Positions 24,551 to 37,906 of a stretch of 64,000 nucleotides of DNA are shown here, one piece after another. A program made the translations under genes and the position numbers. Within the stretch, counting starts at the first letter, position 1. The number at the start of each line of letters is the position of its first letter. Below the pieces are notes generated by a model. It did no database searches and had not been told where the DNA came from. It saw only the letters and a program-made list of their open reading frames with translations. Source of the DNA: Talinum fruticosum (taxonomy: Eukaryota; Streptophyta; Magnoliopsida; Caryophyllales; Talinaceae); the NCBI GenBank assembly GCA_021018815.1, contig JAITYX010000017.1, positions 2,108,001 through 2,172,000 of the forward strand. Reading direction: 5' to 3'.

Positions 24551-27500
24551 ATGTTTGGCTCATGCATGAATAGGATATTTCTATGAAGCTTTGGTTGTTG
24601 TACATCATTAGCTTTGGATTTTGGTGATGTTTTATAAATTTTTGTACTATATGAAATGTGCATGGAAGTGGTAATCTAAGATTAGATTAATCCAAACAAG
24701 TGCAAGATAGATTGGTTAAATTTGACATAGTAAATTGTATGATAAATTATTGGACCAGGCTCGAAATATTATTGATATAATCTTATAGTTATTCAACAAG
24801 TTTAAACTATATAGATCGATGTAAAAGTCACTCGAATCAGATAAATTATTGGACTAGACTTCTTTGTTTGGCTAAATGATATTTACTACTGCGTTCAAGC
24901 CAAATAAACAGTGATTTATGTCAATTAAAAAAGTTTAGAAATGTTTGGCTGTCTTGCAAGAATAGATGAGAAAAGATAGATGGGATGAAAAAGACATGAC
25001 CAATGCAAAAGCACAAATGAGCATACATCAAGAATCTTTTCCTTGTGAGTCCTTTGTCTAAGAGAATTGATTGGACCACTATAGTTTGAGTTGGAAAAAA
25101 ATCACATTAGATTAAACGTCCAGTCCAAATGGTTATTGAAGGCTTCAGATCAAGGAATAACATCCAAAACATACGCACGTACTCGCGCGCACACACAAAG
25201 TGATCCAAATACACGATAAATAAGCTAGTTAAGTCGATAATGCCTTTTAGAAATAAGGGTTAAGAGTGCGTGATATTTAAGTCCATGTCAAATTCTATTC
25301 AGATGAAACATGGGGAGAAAACACTTGAATCACGCTCTTTTTTCACGATAAGGAATAATAACAATAGTTAAATTGTGAGTATGAATTTTCAATTCTAGTT
25401 TAACGTGTCAGCCAAATACTACAATAAATTTAAAAATTAAAATAACTGATATTTTAAGGGGGATCTAGCTATAATGAGCCAAGAAATGGAATAGATAAAT
25501 TGTTATTTACTTGTACAGAGTGATCTTGAAATATGTAAATAGCAGTAATTGGCGCCATTTTCAAATGCCCATAACTGTTAAAAGAAGGTGCATGCATGGT
25601 GCTTGGGAAATTTTTGGCTCTTATCGTGTACTGCTACATCATATTATACACATACCTACTTAATTAAAACATTAATTACATTTTAATGACATTAGATCAG
25701 AGAAAAAGCCCTAGAATCTGTCTTAGATTACTAGAAGAGTATAAGGTTGTGGGTGTGCCTAATCAACTTATCATTTTTAATGCTTGGAAGGTAAACTTTG
25801 AAGTATTCCCCACGCCAAGACCATAACTATGTCAATGCACATTGATTTTAGTGCTACACTATTCATGTTCTCAAGAAATTATGAGTATTGACGTCAAGAG
25901 TTTTATTCAATACTTCTTCCGTTTCAAAATATATGTCATTTTGAGGTTATGTGAGAACATCAAAGAAACACAAAATTTATGACAAATTTTATGTTAAAAG
26001 ACCAAGTTGCCCCTATATATTATTGGAAATGAAAAATAAAGAAAATTAATAAAGACGGTTATTAAAACTAGTAATTAATATATTATTAAAATTGTACAGT
26101 GACATATATTGTAAAACGAAAAAGTTAATTAAAATAACATATATTGTGAAAATAGAGGGAGTATATTAGTATTTGAACTCAAATTATCTGTGAAAAACTT
26201 TTTATGAAAGAGATATAATACGATGAATTCTTTTATGAGCGACTTTTTCAAGGATTTTAAAAGCAATTAAAAAATAATTTTAGAGTGATTTATAACTTGC
26301 GTGTAAGAAAAATATGTCAATTATGAGTGATTGTTATAGGTGACTTTAATAAGATTCACCCTTAAATAAATTATCATTCACCCCAATTAAACATCATTAT
26401 AAATGTCTCTCGTAATTTTCAAAAGAAAAATTTCAAGGCCTGAATAGATGACCTGCATCTTGTGCTACTGTGTTTTTTTAAAGATTAACAACTAACAAGA
26501 AACTACCACCACTAGCATGCAGCGTTTCTTTTAACTTAGATTTCAAAAGAGCAACAGAAAATAAAATAGACGAAAATCAACTAAGATAGAGCCCTTGAAA
26601 AAAGATCTATTGATTCTTACTCACCTCTAGAAATCTTAACGTTCTAACTAAAAGCAAGGCCGATGCACTTGATTGCTAACGATGTCTCCAGACACCGATT
26701 AGTCAGAAAATTGTTTAAAAAATCTTCAAAATGTAAAAATGGACACCCATAAGAGTTAAATTTTAGAAAGTTCAAAAATGGCCACAGTTGCATAGTCACT
26801 AATTAACGCGGTAAAAAAGGATCGAGTGTCATGATAAAAATTATGTGACTCCAACATGATTCTGTTTTGTTTGTGTAGATATAGAAAGCAGCAGCCAGGG
26901 AAGCTGAGAAAGGAGAAAAGAAAGGGGGTGGGGTGGGGTGGGGTGGCGAGTGGAGTGGATGATGAGGATGGAAATGAATGATATGATAGCGTAAACAGCA
27001 CGAGCAGGAAAGGAAAAGAGAATAGAGTACTAAGAAAAATACTCAATCATTGACAGTTAAAAAGAGAGGTGACGCTTCCCCTTCCCCACCACGTTTAATT
27101 CCTTTATCTATGCTGTTGTTCAGTCGGAGTCAAGCTCAGAGAAGCTTTGGGTCTTCTATTCTTTCGGGACCATTTTCCCTCTTTTCTTGCCATAGAGATA
27201 GGGAGACGGCGAGTGGGAGACACACTGATAACAAGTTCACAAATAGATAAGCAAACAAAAACAAATAACAAATAACAAACAGAAACACCCTCCCGCTTGA
27301 AGGCCGTCATCACCGCTGTTAACCGTAAATTATAACTGTTAGTAAGACTAATAACAGTTAACCGTTAATCATAACGGCTAAAACTTTTGTAGGAGAAATG
27401 AACCTAATACAAGATTTGCATTTCCTACTGAAAGATTTTTTTTGGGGGGAGTAACAACAAATTCACCTAATTAAGTACAGTCAGAAAGTACCATAGTTAT

Positions 27501-27716
27501 AGCTCAAAAAAATGCAGGTAATTCCACATGTACAGCACAGAGACCATCTAGCAATGAGATAAACGATCAGACTAGGCATCAAATATCAAAACTAAAAACA
27601 CCACCAAGTGACCAGATCTGTAGTATGAAAGAAAGATTTGTTGACAAGTTACAAACCTTAAGTTAACAAGTACATCAAGAATAATACTTGATTGAGAGCC
27701 CTCATAGTGAGCTAAT
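24551..27716. other. Intergenic region between the zinc-finger gene and UFM1
   Basis: This is 3.2 kb of AT-rich DNA holding one Stowaway MITE (listed separately). A short hairpin near 27327-27350 (TAACTGTTA paired with TAACAGTTA) lies in a patch of GTTAACCG-like repeats. A 96-codon minus-strand frame at 26756-27046 is Ser/Phe/Pro-rich with no recognisable domain and is probably noise. Confidence 0.5.
25911..26163. mobile_element. Stowaway-type MITE, copy 2 (inverted)
   Basis: The element lies between TA dinucleotides at 25911-25912 and 26162-26163. Its ends are CTTCTTCCGTTTCAAAATA and the inverted AATAGAGGGAG. Internal blocks such as ACTAGTAATTAATATATTA are the reverse complement of the 5.9-kb and 63.6-kb copies. 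It is about 249 bp and has no coding capacity. Confidence 0.8.
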
Positions 27717-29663
27717 CTAAAATGTAGTAGCCCAACCGCCAACTCTGTCACGGGAATCAACCGCAGTTCAGAACCATGTTTGAGGAAGACGTTGCCTGAG
27801 GATATTCAAATGCCAGAATAACTCAAATCAGCATATGCTCATAAAGGTGCTATCTTTATAACATTAACCCGTTGATAGAATCTATGCAACCAGAAATTTA
27901 CAACACTCCTAAAGAGGGATAGCCAGGCAGGCAATGCAGCATTCTTGCATAAGCAATAGGAATGGAAGCTTCGGATGAGCTTCTTGGGTTTGTTAAGACA
28001 GTTTTGTTAGACATACAGAAAAGACTTAAACAGTGCTGCTATACACACATTGTCTACTTATGTCTAACTCAGTTTTGTGTTGATAGAAAATTAGAAATTA
28101 GTCACATCATGATGGTCTTCCTGCAAGCTGGAGCAAGTGATTTCTGACCACATTCCCAAGACCACACACAAAAGCTCCACAACAAACACAATAACAGGAA
28201 TTTACAGGGGGTCAAATGTGTAGCTTTAATGCTCTCACAGCAAATGTTAGCAGCACAACAAACTTCCTTAAATGAAGAGTCCATGGCTGGAAAATATTTC
28301 TTTTCAATCTACCCAGCTAGTTTAGCTCCTCAATTGACAGAAGCATAAATGAGGGGAACACAGAAAAGTAACAAGTATCCCTCCTAGGTTCAAATGTCAT
28401 ATTTGCACTGTGGCATCCGGATGGAAGGGATGCCACGTAGAACATGGAATTTTAATAGAAAGGCAAAAGCTTGAAGTCTATAAAAACGATATAAATCGAT
28501 AAAGCAGTTTTGGAAACAGAAACAGAAGAATAGGTAAGTGAGCTATGCTTACCTGCACTTTGCTGAGGATTGATTCCAACACCATCTGTTCAAAAACAGA
28601 ACAAACAAATTTAATTTTGCGAGATACAACCCAAGCGTCGTGATAAAGGCCTCCATGACCAAAAAACCAAAAAGGAGTAATGTGGTTTTGACAGCTTGAT
28701 TAATGGATGGTTGTCCATGACTCATATAATCTTAACAATCATCAGTTTAACAAAAGCATGAAGGTGGTTCCAATAATGCATCAGTACATAATATCAGCAA
28801 CAAAGTTCCGAGATAGAAACTCGTGTGAGCCTCTATGGTTCATATCTGTATAAATGTATAACTCAATGTACACATGAAAAGCAGGAGGCTTATAAGTTTT
28901 CAGCTATATTTCACCAAAATTCTCACATCTTAACCAACACTGAACATGGGAAACAATGTAATACAGCTAGTCTCGATGCTCGGACGTGAATCACCACGCA
29001 GAAGGTAGAACGAAGTACCAACCAGCAAATCATTCATTCCCCGCCCCCAGGTGCCTCACATCTGAATACAGCTAAAATCAAATTACATGCGGAGAAGTTC
29101 AGCAATCACTCAAATGCCAACTAAAATCAAATTAAAATATCCACAATTCCTAGAAACTCAACGCTGTTATCATCGATTAATCCAAACACCAAAAGAGATT
29201 TCGATTTCAACACAAAAAGGAAGCCTAAAATTCAAAGTTTTCCGTAATAAAAATACCTCCAGATAAAAGCCAATCTAAAATCAATGCTTGTAATCAGACA
29301 TTGAACAATAATTCAACCCAAAAAGAACCAAAATTAATAGAATTACTCATAAACAACGATAAACTAAAAATAAGATAATCAGATACCGTTTGTGATGATA
29401 GCACTGGTCTGAGGAGGAACCTTGAATTCCTCGGCGGCGAATTTGAGGACGGCGGTAAACGGCGCTGCTTCCGGCACACTAAACCTGTTTTTCCGATCGA
29501 TCTCCAAGTCACAACCACAATCGAATCAAGGAATCAATCATAATTCGGAAAGGGTGAGGAGAGAGAAAGCTTACACTTTGAAAGGCAGCTTTGGATCAGA
29601 GGTGAGGGTGATCTTGAAGGATACCTTTCCTCCTCCTCCTCCACCACCATTATTGGTCGCCAT
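27717..29663 (-). CDS. UFM1: Ubiquitin-fold modifier 1, with apparent C-terminal frameshift
   Basis: UFM1 is a small ubiquitin-like modifier conjugated through UBA5, UFC1 and UFL1, acting mainly in ER homeostasis. Exons are 29575-29663, 29387-29484, 28553-28585 and 27717-27795. The protein starts MATNN with a Gly run, then [62 protein letters not shown] and [14 protein letters not shown], which is nearly identical to Arabidopsis UFM1. Directly after LIP the frame breaks. The coding strand has three C (27752-27754), while a fourth would give RDRVG followed by a short tail GWATTF and a stop at 27717-27719, a 99-residue precursor. The conserved Gly of RDRVG is the residue exposed by UFSP proteases and used for conjugation. 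As given, the frame runs on to a stop at 27572 with an unrelated tail of about 58 residues. I regard the shift as a probable sequence error. Confidence 0.92.
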
Positions 29664-30390
29664 CTTCTTCCTCTGAGTTTCTTCCCACAACAATTGCAAA
29701 TTCTCCCTCGTAAGAAAATATCGATTATGTACGATTTCGGTAGTTGGCGTCTATATTAAGCTGACGAGTGACGAGTCAACGTAGGATTAGGATTCTATAC
29801 ACTTGGAGGTACGCTGGTAATGGGCTTTAAATTCGATATACGTCCCACGAATTTTTTTCAATTTCTTTTCAGAGATCCAATGCGTTTTAACTATTAAAAT
29901 TAACGCTTATAATTAGATTTATTAATGATATATTTATTTTAACTATTAAAATTAATGCTTATAATTAGTAGGTAAAGGTTATAAACGGTTACGATTAGCG
30001 ATTATTAGTATTGTCAATAATTATAGCAATTACGATTAGCGGTTACTGATTACTTGGGATTGGGTTTTGCGGTTAGCGATTAGTGACTATCGGCGGTTAA
30101 CGGTCCAAAAGAATTATAATATTGGCTCAATGAAGTTATTTTTCAAAATGCTAATAAGATTATTGGCTAATTTAAGATCCTAAGTCCAAAAGAATTTGTG
30201 TAATCTTAAATACAATATTTGTATACCCAATTTAAATAAGCTACGGTATATAGATTTAGAATTTAAATAAAATAAACTAAAATTTAATGTAAATTCTCTC
30301 CGATGAATGGCCATGTCATTCATAAATTACTAGCACCAAAAAAATAAAAAAATTAGAATATTTGTATTTACAAGACAATTGACATGTTGT
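29664..30390. other. Intergenic region between UFM1 and the thaumatin-like gene
   Basis: The region holds the UFM1 promoter and the thaumatin-like gene 3' flank. A 32-bp unit, beginning TTTTAACTATTAAAATTAA, is directly repeated at 29885-29916 and 29937-29968 with one difference. It is followed by several GCGGTTAGCGATTA-like echoes (29975-30100). This looks like degraded repeat DNA; no gene is visible. Confidence 0.5.
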
Positions 30391-31971
30391 TTAATTTAAC
30401 CCTAATAATAGCACGAATGCAAGAGCAAGGCCAAAAGCCCACCATGATCTTCCTTTCAACAATGAATCTGATCCGCTGCAAATGAGCCTATTATGATGGT
30501 ACGTACACACGGGCTGCGATCTCGAGGAACAAAACGTGATGACGTAATCAGTCCCCGAACACGTTAAGATACTCGTTGGATCATCGTAGGCGTAGCTATA
30601 CGCCGTGGGACACGCCGCTTTGAATTTCTTGGAGTAGTAGGTTGGATGACAGACCACGGGGTTACCGTACACCCCTCGGCAGCAGTACTCATCGGTGTTG
30701 AACACATCGCACGCGCTCCGGCACGCCACCGTCTTCCCGCCAGCCTTCACGGAGAGTTCCGATGGACAGCTCTTCCGCAGGTCGGAGTCGCAGCCGGCGA
30801 CCGAACAGTTCCCGGCGCCGTGGAGGGGTTTCACTGCCATGGGGAGGTTGAAGCCGTCGACGAGGCTCACGTCGTAGAAATCGAGGGAGGCCAGGGTGAA
30901 CTCGGCCAGAGTCGCCGGTGGCTCCCCGGAGGCAGAGCATTTGAGGGAGGTGCCGCACGCTCCGGTCAGGCAAGTGCCGTTACCGTTCTCGTCGAATTTG
31001 CAGCCGGTTCGACCCCAAATCCGGCCCGACCAGCCGACCGGAGCGGTGAGAATGATGGATTGGCCGGGCTTAAGGGCAAAGCCGCCGCCGCCGAAGCTCT
31101 CTCCGGGAGTCACAGCCGGCCAGATTGTCTCCTTACAGTCGTTTATGATTGTGAAGATTCTTGCTGATTCTGATAACTTTGGGCCTGCCCACAATTTACA
31201 ATTTTTAAAATTTTTTTCTAAAGAAAGTATATAATGATTAATCTGAGTACATTTAAATTAGCACAGAGAAGACAGAGTTTGGTTAAGATACCAAATTAAT
31301 CGATGTATTGTGTGTATTAGATTTTTGTGATAAAAAATGCATAGTAATCTATTTTGTGTATGAAAATTCTAATTAATTACAGGAAATATTTTATTTTTTT
31401 AAAAGATATGTAGTTTTTAAAGGACTTTGTTATCCGATTGTACATTTTTTCTCAGAACCTGTTGACACCCTATCGTAGATAGTTCAATAATAAGCCCACG
31501 AGGGTTCCCAATTAATATCACCTCTTCTCGGGAAAAAGTGAATGATTTTATTTGAATATTTTGCTTTGAGTTTTAACTATGACATGATACGTTAATCATA
31601 GTCAAATATGTATTTTTAGGTAATAAGGATAGTTTTTCTCTCAACATGAGAGTTCAAATATAAGAATGAAATTACGATAAACTTTCTCATATTCATATTA
31701 ATAACCGAGTCTACTTAAAATTTAAAAATTAGGAGATAAAACACAAGTCGTATATTACTTGTGTAGTCAACCCTAGTGAAAAGACTAGAATTAATTATCT
31801 AGTGCTTGATCGTAGTGTCTACTTTTGCTTCAAGACAAGAACCTCAATTTCACTTTTAAAATCCCATCGAAGCAGTTTCAAATAAGCTAGTAAGAGCAAA
31901 TTACCTTGGAGTAGAAAGGTGAATAGAGAGACAATATATAATGGCACCAAACTAGGGTTTGTCACATCCAT
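30391..31971 (-). CDS. Thaumatin-like protein with signal peptide and GPI-type tail
   Basis: This is a PR-5/thaumatin family secreted protein of 286 residues. Exon 1 (31905-31971) encodes a signal peptide, MDVTNPSLVPLYIVSLFTFL. A 720-base intron follows, and exon 2 is 30391-31184. The mature part starts ARIFTIINDCKETIWPAV and carries the family features: GWSGRIWGRTGC, GTCLTGACG, the acidic-cleft segment AEFTLASLDFYDVSLVDGFN, VACRSACDVF, EYCCRGVYG and YSYAYDDPTS. The many Cys fit the 16-Cys large type. The C-terminus adds CSGSDSLLKG and a hydrophobic stretch (WWAFGLALAFVLLLGLN), as expected for a GPI-anchored member at the plasma membrane. The short exon 1 and conserved intron position are usual for this subfamily. 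Glucanase-binding or antifungal activity is known in the family but cannot be assigned here. Confidence 0.9.
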
Positions 31972-33475
31972 GGTGTCCTTTTGCCTCACTCTTTTTCCGA
32001 TCTCCTTGTATGTAATTTTCTTGGCAAAAAGGTGAAGAAGATTGGGGGAGGAGAGGGATGGAAAGTAGGGGTGCATATAAAGATAGGGAAGGGCAGAAGA
32101 ATACGTGAGACAAAGGAGAGAAATATCAAATTTCTAGCAATAAACAAATGAAGAAGAGGCCAAGGAGCTGAATACATGAGATTCCCACCTTTGCACCAAG
32201 TTTTGGGTAATTCCTTTACCATTGCCTGGTGTATAAGTTCTCTATTGGTTCCATTCTCGGGTTAACTTTTCTAGGAAAGGCCAGGTATCCACCAAGGAAG
32301 ATGCACCATTCTAAACTAATCAAGAAGAGTATTAGCCATAAAAGCGGACAACTTTAGCATTCTAGGGTATTAGGGGAAAAAAATAAAAAATTGGGTACCC
32401 TATCCTAGACTTGGACGTGGTGGAGTTGGTTTTGGAATCAATTTTAATTTTCAGGACTGGATATTAAAAGTTTAGACCCGAACTCGGGCTCGTTACTCGG
32501 TTTATATATTTTTTTAAAAGAAAATATATTTATACATAAAAATAAATATATTGTTTCTAAAGAAAACCTTACTTACTTTATTTGAATTTTTCAACCCCCT
32601 ATGTTATCCTCCCCGATTGTCATTTTTCTCACTTCTTAAGTCTCTTTCTATACTCTCACTCATTGCCCCCTTTTCGGTTGAAAAATTGAGAATATTGGAT
32701 AATCATAGGACGAAAAGTTAGAAATATTGAATGATCATAGGAAGAAAAATTCAAAAAAAAAAGCAGAAAGTCGTAAACTTTAAAAAACAGAAAATTTTAA
32801 AAAAACCGGATACCTAGTTTTGAACCTGGTTTCAACCGATCGGGATTGGTTCTAATTTCAAATTTTAGAACCGGTTGAAACTCGTGTGAATCTATAAAAA
32901 AATACCAAATACTCAATTATGTTCACCCCTACGAGGAAGCAGGTGCATACGGTATACTTCTTACATATTGGTGCAACCCCATTCGGGATAGCAGATATTC
33001 GTCCTTTTTACCCTTTTAGGGGATTGTCAAATGTTTTACCCAAATAAAGCCCCAGTCATTGTAATTTAGAGCCGTTGAATGCCTTGATGGTAAACTAGTC
33101 TGATTTGGGCCTTAGATTTGTGTCCATTAGGCATTCTCTCACCACTTTATCAAGCCCAAGTACTTTACTACCAACTAACATTCAAGTCAAGGCTTTTATA
33201 TTAAGTGGACAAATATTAGTCTTCATGTGAGGTTCTTTTGTTTTCTTTGTAAAAAAACCACATGTGAGGTTTTTTTGGAAGAAATTTAACCTACATGGAA
33301 AAAAGAAAAATATAGGTGTACCATACTTTTGGATCTATAAATCTATAATTATTATTTAAAAGCGAATCTAACGTTAGTGAGATCATTTATAAATCAATGT
33401 AACTATAAATATTCAATAAACAACATAGCACGAGTAATTAAATTTAAAATTGCAATGTAATGAAATGAATACTTA
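31972..33475. other. Upstream region of the thaumatin-like gene
   Basis: The first 150 bases hold the probable minus-strand promoter (a TTTATATG motif about 105 bases before the ATG). Beyond that is AT-rich DNA with no supported gene. The interval ends at the TTA target site of the PIF/Harbinger-like element. Confidence 0.45.
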
Positions 33476-33591
33476 GGGTGTGTTTGGTTGAGAGGAAAAT
33501 CATTTTCCACCCACATTTTCCTTTGTTTGGTAGAAAGGAAAATTATTTTTTGGTAGGAAGGAATATAATTTATTTTCAAGGAAAATAAGCT

Positions 33592-33702
33592 CTAACCCTA
33601 AACCCTAAATCCGATACCCTAACCCTAAACCCTAAACCTCATATCCTAATCCTAAATCCTAAACCCCATACCCTAAGCCTAAACCCTAAATCCTAAAACA
33701 AA
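33592..33702. repeat. Interstitial telomere-like repeats (CCCTAAA type)
   Basis: About 15 degenerate units of CCCTAAA, CCCTAA, TCCTAAA or CCCTAAAC lie in tandem on the plus strand. This is the Arabidopsis-type plant telomere unit. The array sits about 115 bases inside the left end of the PIF/Harbinger-like element. Variants are interspersed throughout, so the array is old. Confidence 0.85.
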
Positions 33703-34952
33703 ATAAAAAATGTGGTAAAGTAAACAAATTAACCGATGTAAATTCTCCGAAACATAGCGAAATAAAAGTAAAGGAAGAAAGAGAAGACAATGCAACCGAT
33801 GTAAGTTCACCAAAAACATGTATACTTGTTTTCGATTAAGTCGTTAGTCTGTATAAACCCAAAAGAATAATACAAGTTGAAGATAGTTAAAAATTCTAAC
33901 CGAACTAAAAAATAAAATCATCTTCTCTCTTATACCATACGTAAAACACCAGACATAAGCATAAAGCTATATGGTCCCACTAACAATTCAAGAACCTCAA
34001 TTTAACTTAACAAGCATTCAAAAGGCTAACACTAATTAGTTAACGTAATCTAACAACTTCCTCATAAGTCATATCCAAACCAAATAATATTGAAACCTTA
34101 AGACATAAACATAACAAACTAAAAAAGTCCGAAAGGAAAAATACAATACTATCGAGGTTGTGTTGTTCTTCTTCATGAAGTTTTGTAGCCAAATTTTGCG
34201 AAGTTTCTCATTTTTCACAAGAAAGCCTCTACCTTGAATTTCATTTTTAATCGGATAATCGAATGCGAAGCCAAAAACTCGTCTTCAAAACCTTCAGTCT
34301 TTATAACTTCTTCAAAGAGTACCTCAACATCGAGTTTGGACTTAGAGAATTTTTCAAGAGCCGTTGCAACTTGACGGGATGGGAAGAAATTACTTGTATA
34401 TCCGGGTCAACCCCACGAGCTCTTTTAATTCATCTGCCATCTAAAGAATAGAATTAAAGTTAAATTAATCGGTTATCTTGCACAATTGCAATTGACTTAA
34501 TCCGAGAAAACTAATGTTCAAGATCTTGGACATTAATGTTCTAATTGACTTAATAACAATTGGCCAAACTTTATTAAAATTAGATGAAAGTATGTTCTGC
34601 ATGCGGTTTATGATTAGTTAAATGTTACCAACGTGAATAGAAAATTTGCAAAAACTCACCCTTACTGGTCTCCTGCCTTGTTTGCTTCTTCAAATTGACG
34701 AGAACTCACAAATCTTCCTTGGTGGTCTCCTGCACCTTTAAGAATCACCTTTAAGAATCACCTTTGTCCGACATGAAATCAAGATAAGCTTAATGGTCAT
34801 ACTAGTGTTTATGGTAAAGAATGAGAAGATTTAATGAAAATCTTGGATAAGCTGTGGAAAAAATAATGCAAATGGAAACAAGCAACCCGGTTTCGGTCTC
34901 CCGTATTCATATTAGTGTTAACAATTAAGCATTACGGGATTGAAGCTACAAA

Positions 34953-35085
<133 letters not shown>

Positions 35086-37720
35086 GGTAATTGGAGAGAG
35101 AGAGAAGCGGACGGAGGGGAACTGCTGCGAGATAAAGGGGGAGGTAATTGGAGAGAGAGAGAGGGATTAATTCAACCATAAAATAGAATAACAAAACAGA
35201 AGAAAAGAACGCATACAACCAAGGCACCTATTTTTGGATTACTCATTTCATATTTCGAGTCCTCAATTTTGAATTTAGAACAGGGAACTCAATTTAAATT
35301 CAAATCAGATTTAAATTTTGGATCTTAGATGTCTTTCATGTGTCTATTTATTGATTTTTCTCTTAGATGTCTTTCGTGTGTCTAATGATCTCACGTAACG
35401 AAAATTGTGATGTGTGAAGAATATCATATCAATAAAAAGAGGACATTCTCATACAAATACCCAAGAATCTCACCACATGAAGAAAGTTGTGGTACATCGA
35501 GAAAGATTATTGTGCAACAATAAAAGCTCAAACAAGGATTCTATCTCACAAAAACATTTCTTGAACCGTCTTACACAAAAATTGACCTTTTCTTTTAAAA
35601 AAAATAAACATAAGGCTAAAAGAAGAAGTTACGAAACACCGTCCCGCAAAGCGGAATCCACACCGAGAGTACTCCGAGTAAGTTAAGAAACATTGCTCGG
35701 TAACTAAAAACGTTGCGAGGTTTCACAATACCAACTTATATAACACGAATTAGAGCCGGCAAAAGGCTACTCACGAGTCTTTCACAACAAAATGTATTGC
35801 TAATCTAAGTTAGAATTCTATCTATTGAGAGACAAAAATCACAAATTTGTATTGCATATCTTATGACAACAAAAGATCATAAATATTACACAAATTTGAC
35901 CGCAACTCTACTCTCTATCTCCGACTGCGAGCCAACAATCGAAGGCCTCAAACAAATTATTAGAACCTACTCTGTTTCAAAACAAGAACCGATGATAGGA
36001 GTTGGTAGTCCGAACAATGATCTCGTAATAAGCGAGTAATAGTAATACTTTAGGCATACCGAGTATATTTGGACAGATTTCCAAGCAGCAATAGCAGGTT
36101 TTTTCCCCACTCGACCCCTTTTCCCTTTTCTTAACTCACGAGTTTCGGACAAATAAGCCAACTCGCCTTCTAAACTACGCCATACTTTGCTACCCTTTTC
36201 CCCATTTTTCTTATTTCCCTTCTTTTAATTGCTTGGTTAGCTCTTTATATTTCTCTCGCTCTCTCTTTCTCCCTCTCTCACACACATTTGAGTTTTACAT
36301 CAAGTGACCAGCATCAAACAAGTTTAAAAACTGACCAATCTGTAAGCATGATTTAGTTCTAAACATTCCTCAAGCATCACTCATTATAAAGGTTGAACAA
36401 TCTTTGCCTCGTATATGAATCTCGAGACGGATAGAACTTCACTACGAGTCTATAAATTGGACAAGTTCAAGATAAATGAATCACTCCTCGGTCCTCACAT
36501 AGGCAAATGGGAACTTTGATATTTAACTCACAACATTACACACAAGATGCATCGGGACATATCTCATATGATAAACTACGACTCAAGACCCATTGAAAGT
36601 AATTTGAAAGCCAATTGGAATGTAAGTCGAGTGCTAGTTTAATGTAATTATAGCTAAAACAGAACAAAGAGGTCGAACCGAGTGCTCAACATTAAAATAC
36701 TATCATTCATTAGTATAATCTGTGATGATAAGGCCTCAAAGCCTCGGACGCAGAGCACTTCAATTAGTATACTAAACTACAAATCAATACTTTTCACTAG
36801 GGAGAGTTTCGAGAATTAAACAGAGCACTTCAATTAGTTTATGCAACCCTAGTTCATAGTCCCATTTTTCGAAAAGAAGACAATAGACTTTCAAAATCAA
36901 ATCGATTTACGAATTGAGAATAATATAGAAAGAAATTTACCGTAAATCAGCGAGCACAAACAATGCCGGAGAGGTTGAAGGAGAGAGCACAAAGGCCAGC
37001 GAACGATGAAGGTCGGCAATTGTGGAAAGAGAGAGAATCCAATCGGATAGCCACCGGAGAGAGGAAGCTAGGGTTTGAGAATCGCAGAAATTGACGAAAG
37101 TGAGCTGAACGCCATTGTTGAACGAGCGAGCAAGCGAGAAGAGAGAGAAAGCGAGGAGGAGAGAGAAAGCTGCGAGAAGGAGAAGCTTAGGGCTCTGCGA
37201 GAGAGAGAGGTCGCGCGAGAGGACGAGAGAGAGGGGTGAGTGAGAAGAGATAACATGAAAATTAACTTCCTCCCAAAAATAGAAGAAAATATTTTCTCCT
37301 AAGTAAGGGAAAATATTTTACTTGAAAAATTATTTCCAAATTTTTATTTACCAAACACCGAGAAAATGGAATGTTAATTTTTCAATAAAATATTTTCCTT
37401 CCAAACAAACACACCCTTAGTCTTTTGCAACATAGAAATAAATACCTACTTATAATAGCAAATATCAAATTCGAAATCGGGGCTCAAATTTTTTCAAATG
37501 GATATCCAGTCTCTTTCGTAGTTCATGAAAGATGCACTAAATATAACATTCATTCACATAAGTAAGATAAGTACCATTGTATGATTGATAGTTCACTTTG
37601 AGATTTGTAAGTACAAACCCTTGATACTTACGTAAAAAGAGCTATAAGAATAAGACACAAATGAAGAAATCCCAAAAAGATTTCTCAAAAACCTACCAAT
37701 TGCCCTAGAAAAATCATCGG

Positions 37721-37906
37721 CTCTACGCAACGACAGAGGTAGGAACTAAGTCTAGACTACGCAAGGCTCTGCGGAGCGACGGAGGTAGGAATTAAGTCTA
37801 GACTATGCAAGGCTCTGCGGAGCAACGAGTAAGAATTAAGTATAGACTACACAAGGTTCCGCGGATCGACATAGGTAGGAACTAAATCTAGACTACTCAA
37901 GGCATT
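37721..37906. repeat. Tandem repeat, about 46-bp unit, four copies
   Basis: The unit begins AGGTAGGAACTAAGTCTAGA, continues with CTACGCAAGGCTCTGCGGAG and ends CGACGG. It occurs four times with substitutions, the last copy incomplete. It has no coding frame and lies about 300 bases outside the right end of the PIF/Harbinger-like element. Confidence 0.85.

Noticed and set aside
26756..27046. 96-codon minus-strand frame
   Set aside because: Ser/Phe/Pro-rich with no recognisable domain and no flanking gene structure.
30646..31234. Long plus-strand frames across the thaumatin-like gene
   Set aside because: Antisense shadows of a GC-rich coding exon; no domain.
36950..37256. Ser/Leu-rich minus-strand frame inside the Harbinger-like element
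   Set aside because: Low-complexity translation of a GA-rich block; no transposase or other domain.
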